Positions 14,458 to 17,686 of a stretch of DNA of 17,686 bases are shown piece by piece; position 1 is the first letter of the stretch; every line of letters starts with the position of its first letter. The stretch is from contig DAORSV010000031.1 of NCBI GenBank assembly GCA_035443705.1, forward strand, positions 1 to 17,686, read 5' to 3'. The notes under the pieces are model-generated. The model saw only the letters and a program-made list of their open reading frames with translations, was not told the DNA's origin and searched no databases. The DNA comes from CADEGZ01 sp035443705 (lineage in GTDB: Bacteria; Pseudomonadota; Gammaproteobacteria; UBA6186; Azoamicaceae). A program made the translations under genes and the position numbers.

Positions 14458-15455
14458 GTATGGAAATTAAAGTACCCGTATTACCAGAATCTGTCGCAGA
14501 TGGTTCTATTGCCACTTGGTATAAAAAAGTGGGTGAAAAAATTAAGCGCGATGAACATCTGTTGGATATTGAAACTGATAAAGTGGTACTAGAGGTAGTA
14601 GCGCCCGCAGATGGATTTTTAGAAAGCATTTTAAAAAAAGAAGGCGANNNNNNNNNNNNNNNNNNNNNNNNNNNNNNNNNNNNNNNNNNNNNNNNNNNNN
14701 NNNNNNNNNNNNNNNNNNNNNNNNNNNNNNNNNNNNNNNNNNNNNNNATGGGCGAAAGAGTTGAAAAACGCGTACCCATGTCTCGCCTACGTGCACGTAT
14801 GGCCGAACGATTGTTGCAAGCGCAGCAATCAGCCGCGATTTTAACCACCTTTAATGAAATTAATATGCAGCCCGTCATGGGATTAAGGCAAAAATACAAA
14901 GAAACCTTTGAGAAAGATTATGGCGTGCGCTTGGGTTTTATGTCTTTCTTTACCATTGCTGTCGTGGAAGCCTTAAAACGTTTTCCGATCGTGAATGCGT
15001 CTATAGATGGCAATGATGTTATTTATCATGGTTACCACGATATTGGTATAGCGGTGTCTTCTCCAAGAGGGTTGGTCGTACCGTTAATTCGAAATGCAGA
15101 ATTATTAGATATGGCACAAATTGAAAAAAAAATTGCTGAGTTTAAAGAAAAGGCTCAAAATGGCCAGCTAACCATTGAAGAAATTTCGGGTGGAACCTAC
15201 ACCATTTCTAATGCAGGGGGTTTTGGGTCGCTTATGTCTACCCCGATTTTAAATCCACCACAAAGTGCGATATTGGGGATGCATAAAATTGAAGAGCGAC
15301 CGATTGTCGAAAATGGCATTGTTGTGATTCGACCCATGATGTACGTTGCTATGTCTTATGATCACCGCATTATTGATGGCACGGATGCCGTTCAATTTTT
15401 AGTGACGGTTAAAGAACTCATTGAAGATCCGGCGCGGTTGTTGTTAAATGTTTAA
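14454..15455 (+). CDS. sucB: Dihydrolipoyl succinyltransferase (E2 of 2-oxoglutarate dehydrogenase), interrupted by assembly gap
   Basis: Core of the 2-oxoglutarate dehydrogenase complex; it moves the succinyl group from E1 to CoA. The N-terminal lipoyl domain is present to about residue 65, with the lipoylated Lys43 in IETDKVVLEV. After the N run, the catalytic domain is complete from KRVPMSRLRARMAERL through FGSLMSTPILNPPQSAILG to the active-site motif SYDHRIIDG near the end. Compared with E. coli (405 residues), about 100 residues are missing: the end of the lipoyl domain, the flexible linkers and the E1/E3-binding peripheral domain. The frame continues across 100 N only by coincidence of the placeholder length. 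It is almost certainly an intact gene. sucC follows after 23 nt. Confidence 0.95.
   Translation: MSMEIKVPVLPESVADGSIATWYKKVGEKIKRDEHLLDIETDKVVLEVVAPADGFLESILKKEGXXXXXXXXXXXXXXXXXXXXXXXXXXXXXXXXXXMGERVEKRVPMSRLRARMAERLLQAQQSAAILTTFNEINMQPVMGLRQKYKETFEKDYGVRLGFMSFFTIAVVEALKRFPIVNASIDGNDVIYHGYHDIGIAVSSPRGLVVPLIRNAELLDMAQIEKKIAEFKEKAQNGQLTIEEISGGTYTISNAGGFGSLMSTPILNPPQSAILGMHKIEERPIVENGIVVIRPMMYVAMSYDHRIIDGTDAVQFLVTVKELIEDPARLLLNV
14648..14747. other. Assembly gap of 100 N inside sucB
   Basis: Exactly 100 unknown bases, the standard placeholder for a scaffold gap of unknown size. The flanking SucB sequence implies roughly 300 bp of real sequence encoding linker and peripheral subunit-binding domain. 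Such linkers are Ala/Pro/Lys-rich and repetitive, a common cause of short-read assembly breaks. Confidence 0.95.
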
Positions 15456-15478
15456 TCTTCTTATACAGGATAGCCATT

Positions 15479-16648
15479 ATGAATTTGCATGAATATCAAT
15501 CAAAACAGTTGCTAGCGAAAGCCGGATTACCGGTTTCTAAAGGTGTTGTTGCGATGAGTGTAGAGCAAGCCTTATTAGCGGTCGATGGCTTGAGTACCAA
15601 AAGTTGGGTTGTTAAAGCACAGGTTCATGCTGGGGGGCGTGGAAAAGCGGGGGGTGTTAAACAGGTAAAAAATAAAGACGAATTAGCGACTGTTGCGCGA
15701 GGCCTTTTGCATGCACGATTGGTTACTGCACAAACAAATGAAAAAGGTCAGCCCATTAATGAGTTATTAATTGAAGAAACGTGTGAAATAGACAGAGAGC
15801 TGTATTTAGGTGCTGTCATCGATCGCAGCTTAAAGAAAATTGTATTCATGGCGTCTACAGAAGGCGGTGTAGAAATCGAAAAAGTGGCACATGAGTCACC
15901 CGATAAAATTTTAAAATTTCCTGTAGATCCTTTGTTAGGGGTGATGCCGTATCAGTGTCGGGAATTAGCGTCTAAATTGCAACTGAGCGAGGTAGCAGCT
16001 AAGCAGTTGGTTAAAATAATTACCGGTTTATACAAGCTGTTTCAAGAATACGATTTAAGTCTCATTGAAATCAACCCGTTGGTGTTAACAAAACAAGGTG
16101 ACCTGATCTGTTTAGATGCAAAGCTTAATGTTGATGATAACGCCTTATATAGACAACAGGCATTGCGTGAAATGCGCGATATTACCCAAGAAGATGCACG
16201 CGAAATAGTAGCGAGAGAGTGGGAACTCAATTATATTCCGTTGGAAGGTGCTATTGGTTGCATGGTAAATGGTGCCGGGCTTGCGATGGCAACAATGGAC
16301 CTGATTAAATTATATGGTGGAGAACCCGCTAATTTTTTAGATGTGGGTGGAGGCGCAACGGAAGAGCGTGTTAAAGAAGCTTTTAAGATTATTTTATCCG
16401 ATAGCCGTGTAAAGGCCGTGCTAGTTAATATTTTTGGTGGCATTGTACGGTGTGATTTTATTGCGCAAGGGATCATCAAAGCCGTGTCGGAAGTGGGTAT
16501 TCAAGTGCCTGTGGTTGTAAGATTAGAAGGCAATCATGCATTCGAAGCCAGTCAAATACTCGAAAAAAGTGGACTCAATATTATTGCGGCTAAATCACTC
16601 GGAGAAGCTGCAGAAAAAGTGGTTTCGGCTGCGGGAGGCAAAAAATGA
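15479..16648 (+). CDS. sucC: Succinyl-CoA synthetase beta subunit
   Basis: With SucD it converts succinyl-CoA to succinate while making ATP or GTP. The 389-residue protein (E. coli 388) has the ATP-grasp N-terminal domain: KAQVHAGGRGKAGG (46-59) for nucleotide binding and DLSLIEINPL for metal binding. The C-terminal ligase-CoA domain contains FLDVGGGA and NIFGGIVRCD. AGGA lies 8 nt before the ATG. The stop overlaps the sucD start as ATGA, so the two subunits should be made in equal amounts. Nothing is odd in the protein. Confidence 0.97.
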   Translation: MNLHEYQSKQLLAKAGLPVSKGVVAMSVEQALLAVDGLSTKSWVVKAQVHAGGRGKAGGVKQVKNKDELATVARGLLHARLVTAQTNEKGQPINELLIEETCEIDRELYLGAVIDRSLKKIVFMASTEGGVEIEKVAHESPDKILKFPVDPLLGVMPYQCRELASKLQLSEVAAKQLVKIITGLYKLFQEYDLSLIEINPLVLTKQGDLICLDAKLNVDDNALYRQQALREMRDITQEDAREIVAREWELNYIPLEGAIGCMVNGAGLAMATMDLIKLYGGEPANFLDVGGGATEERVKEAFKIILSDSRVKAVLVNIFGGIVRCDFIAQGIIKAVSEVGIQVPVVVRLEGNHAFEASQILEKSGLNIIAAKSLGEAAEKVVSAAGGKK

Positions 16649-17514
16649 GTATTTTAATCGATAAAAATACTAAAGTGATTTGTCAGGGGTTTACCGGACA
16701 GCAAGGTACATTTCATTCAGAACAAGCGATTGAATATGGTACGCGGATGGTGGGTGGGGTTACGCCAGGTAAAGGAGGTCAAACGCATTTAGGTTTACCG
16801 ATTTTTGATACGGTGCGTGAAGCTATACACGTCACAGAAGCTGATGCTAGTGTTATTTATGTGCCCGCACCCTTTTGTAAAGATTCTATTATTGAAGCGA
16901 TCGATGCGGGGATCCGTTTAGTGGTTTGTATTACCGAAGGTATGCCTGTCTTAGATATGTTGCAAGTGAAACATTATATTCGTGATAAGGCCGTGCAAGT
17001 CATAGGACCTAATTGTCCAGGTGTGATAACGCCGGATGCTTGTAAAATTGGCATTATGCCAGGAAACATTCATATGTCTGGTCGAGTAGGTGTTGTATCT
17101 CGTTCTGGAACTCTGACGTACGAGGCGGTTAAACAAACGACAGATGTTGGTTTAGGACAAAGCACATGTGTGGGCATTGGCGGAGATCCCATTCCGGGAA
17201 GTAGTTTTGTGGATATTTTAGCGCTCTTTAATGAAGACTCACAAACCGAAGCGATTGTGATGGTCGGTGAAATTGGAGGGAGTGCAGAAGAAGAAGCGGC
17301 AGCTTATATCAAAAGATATGTGAAGAAACCGGTTATTTCCTATATTGCAGGGGTGACAGCGCCACCTGGCAAGCGTATGGGGCATGCGGGCGCTATTATT
17401 GCGGGCGGGCATGGAACGGCGGCTGAGAAATATGCGGTACTAGAAGAGGCGGGCGTTTTTATTGTGCGTTCCCTGGCAGATATTGGAAAAATGACCTTAA
17501 GTGCTCTAAAGTAA
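16645..17514 (+). CDS. sucD: Succinyl-CoA synthetase alpha subunit
   Basis: The CoA-binding and phosphohistidine-carrying subunit of succinyl-CoA synthetase. It has 289 residues, equal to E. coli. The N-terminal CoA-binding Rossmann fold includes CQGFTGQQGTFH (13-24) and GGVTPGKGG (37-45); GPNCPG (121-126) follows. The phosphorylated histidine is His247 in KRMGHAGAIIAGG. It is the last gene of the operon, overlapping sucC by 4 nt. I see no U-tract terminator in the 86 nt before tRNA-Lys, so read-through into the tRNA is possible. Confidence 0.97.
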   Translation: MSILIDKNTKVICQGFTGQQGTFHSEQAIEYGTRMVGGVTPGKGGQTHLGLPIFDTVREAIHVTEADASVIYVPAPFCKDSIIEAIDAGIRLVVCITEGMPVLDMLQVKHYIRDKAVQVIGPNCPGVITPDACKIGIMPGNIHMSGRVGVVSRSGTLTYEAVKQTTDVGLGQSTCVGIGGDPIPGSSFVDILALFNEDSQTEAIVMVGEIGGSAEEEAAAYIKRYVKKPVISYIAGVTAPPGKRMGHAGAIIAGGHGTAAEKYAVLEEAGVFIVRSLADIGKMTLSALK

Positions 17515-17558
17515 TCTTACCAAATTATAATATTGAAAAATGAGATTCAAACCTGAGG

Positions 17559-17586
17559 TTGACGATAGGGCATTTCACGGTATAAT
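17559..17586 (+). promoter_or_regulatory. Strong sigma70 promoter for tRNA-Lys
   Basis: TTGACG (17559-17564) and a perfect TATAAT (17581-17586) are 16 bp apart, placing transcription start near 17593, some eight bases before the mature tRNA. It is the best promoter match in the window. Confidence 0.8.
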
Positions 17587-17600
17587 AGATTCCTTTACTC

Positions 17601-17676
17601 GGGCCGTTAGCTCAGCTGGTAGAGCAGCGGACTTTTAATCCGTTGGTCGATGGTTCAAATCCATCACGGCCCACCA
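17601..17676 (+). tRNA. tRNA-Lys (anticodon UUU)
   Basis: A complete 76-nt cloverleaf. The acceptor stem GGGCCGT pairs with ACGGCCC, the D stem GCTC with GAGC, and the anticodon stem GCGGA with TCCGT (one G-U). The loop CTTTTAA has anticodon TTT at 17634-17636, and the T arm contains GGTTCAAATCC. The discriminator is A and the 3' CCA is encoded. It closely matches E. coli tRNA-Lys as I recall it. It lies 86 nt after sucD with its own promoter; only 10 nt follow in the window, so a downstream terminator or further tRNAs cannot be judged. No sign of an integration site is visible. Confidence 0.98.
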
Positions 17677-17686
17677 ATAAAATCAA

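Noticed and set aside
14324..14899. 191-codon antisense ORF across the sucA/sucB junction
   Set aside because: Its length depends on the 100 N, and it lies opposite two certain genes.
1..17686. CRISPR arrays, insertion sequences, prophage or toxin-antitoxin genes
   Set aside because: I saw no regularly spaced repeats, transposase motifs, terminal inverted repeats with target duplications, or recognisable toxin/antitoxin pairs.

Overview
This window looks like chromosomal housekeeping DNA from a gammaproteobacterium. The proteins (GlyA, NrdR, GltA, SdhCDAB, SucABCD) align residue for residue with enterobacterial versions as I remember them. The moderately AT-rich sequence, the glyA-nrdR-nusB cluster and the nearby gltA / sdhCDAB-sucABCD block suggest the Legionellales, perhaps near Coxiella or Rickettsiella. 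That placement is inference from memory, not from a search. A run of exactly 100 N (14648-14747) inside sucB shows that this is a draft scaffold.

Layout. (1) 1-136: the C-terminal end of an unrecognised gene. (2) 274-2428: glyA, nrdR and nusB in a tight operon (serine/glycine and one-carbon metabolism, control of ribonucleotide reductase, rRNA antitermination). (3) 2422-4747: three lesser-known genes: a secreted phosphodiester-glycosidase-like protein (minus strand), a small secreted TPR-like protein (plus) and a YgjP-type zinc metallopeptidase (minus). (4) 4760-6423: a structured leader containing a possible 32-residue membrane peptide, followed by an organophosphate/phosphate antiporter-type MFS transporter. 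(5) 6420-8272: citrate synthase on the minus strand, diverging from a small secreted coiled-coil protein of unknown function. (6) 8347-17514: a continuous TCA-cycle operon, sdhC-sdhD-sdhA-sdhB-sucA-sucB-sucC-sucD, with gaps of at most 47 nt and several overlapping start/stop codons. (7) 17601-17676: tRNA-Lys(UUU) with its own strong promoter.

How it works together. GltA makes citrate. SucAB (with an E3 encoded elsewhere) converts 2-oxoglutarate to succinyl-CoA, SucCD converts that to succinate with nucleotide triphosphate synthesis, and SdhCDAB oxidises succinate into the quinone pool. No icd, acn, mdh, fum or lpd is present here. Convergent gene pairs are packed so tightly that stop codons overlap (nusB/glycosidase by 7 nt, transporter/gltA by 4 nt), and I see no classic U-tract terminator anywhere.

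Novelty. Most of the window is ordinary. The places worth a second look are the transporter leader with its nested inverted repeats and small hydrophobic ORF, the secreted coiled-coil gene between gltA and sdhC, a palindrome inside the presumed sdh promoter, the competing out-of-frame start at glyA, and the collapsed sucB linker.
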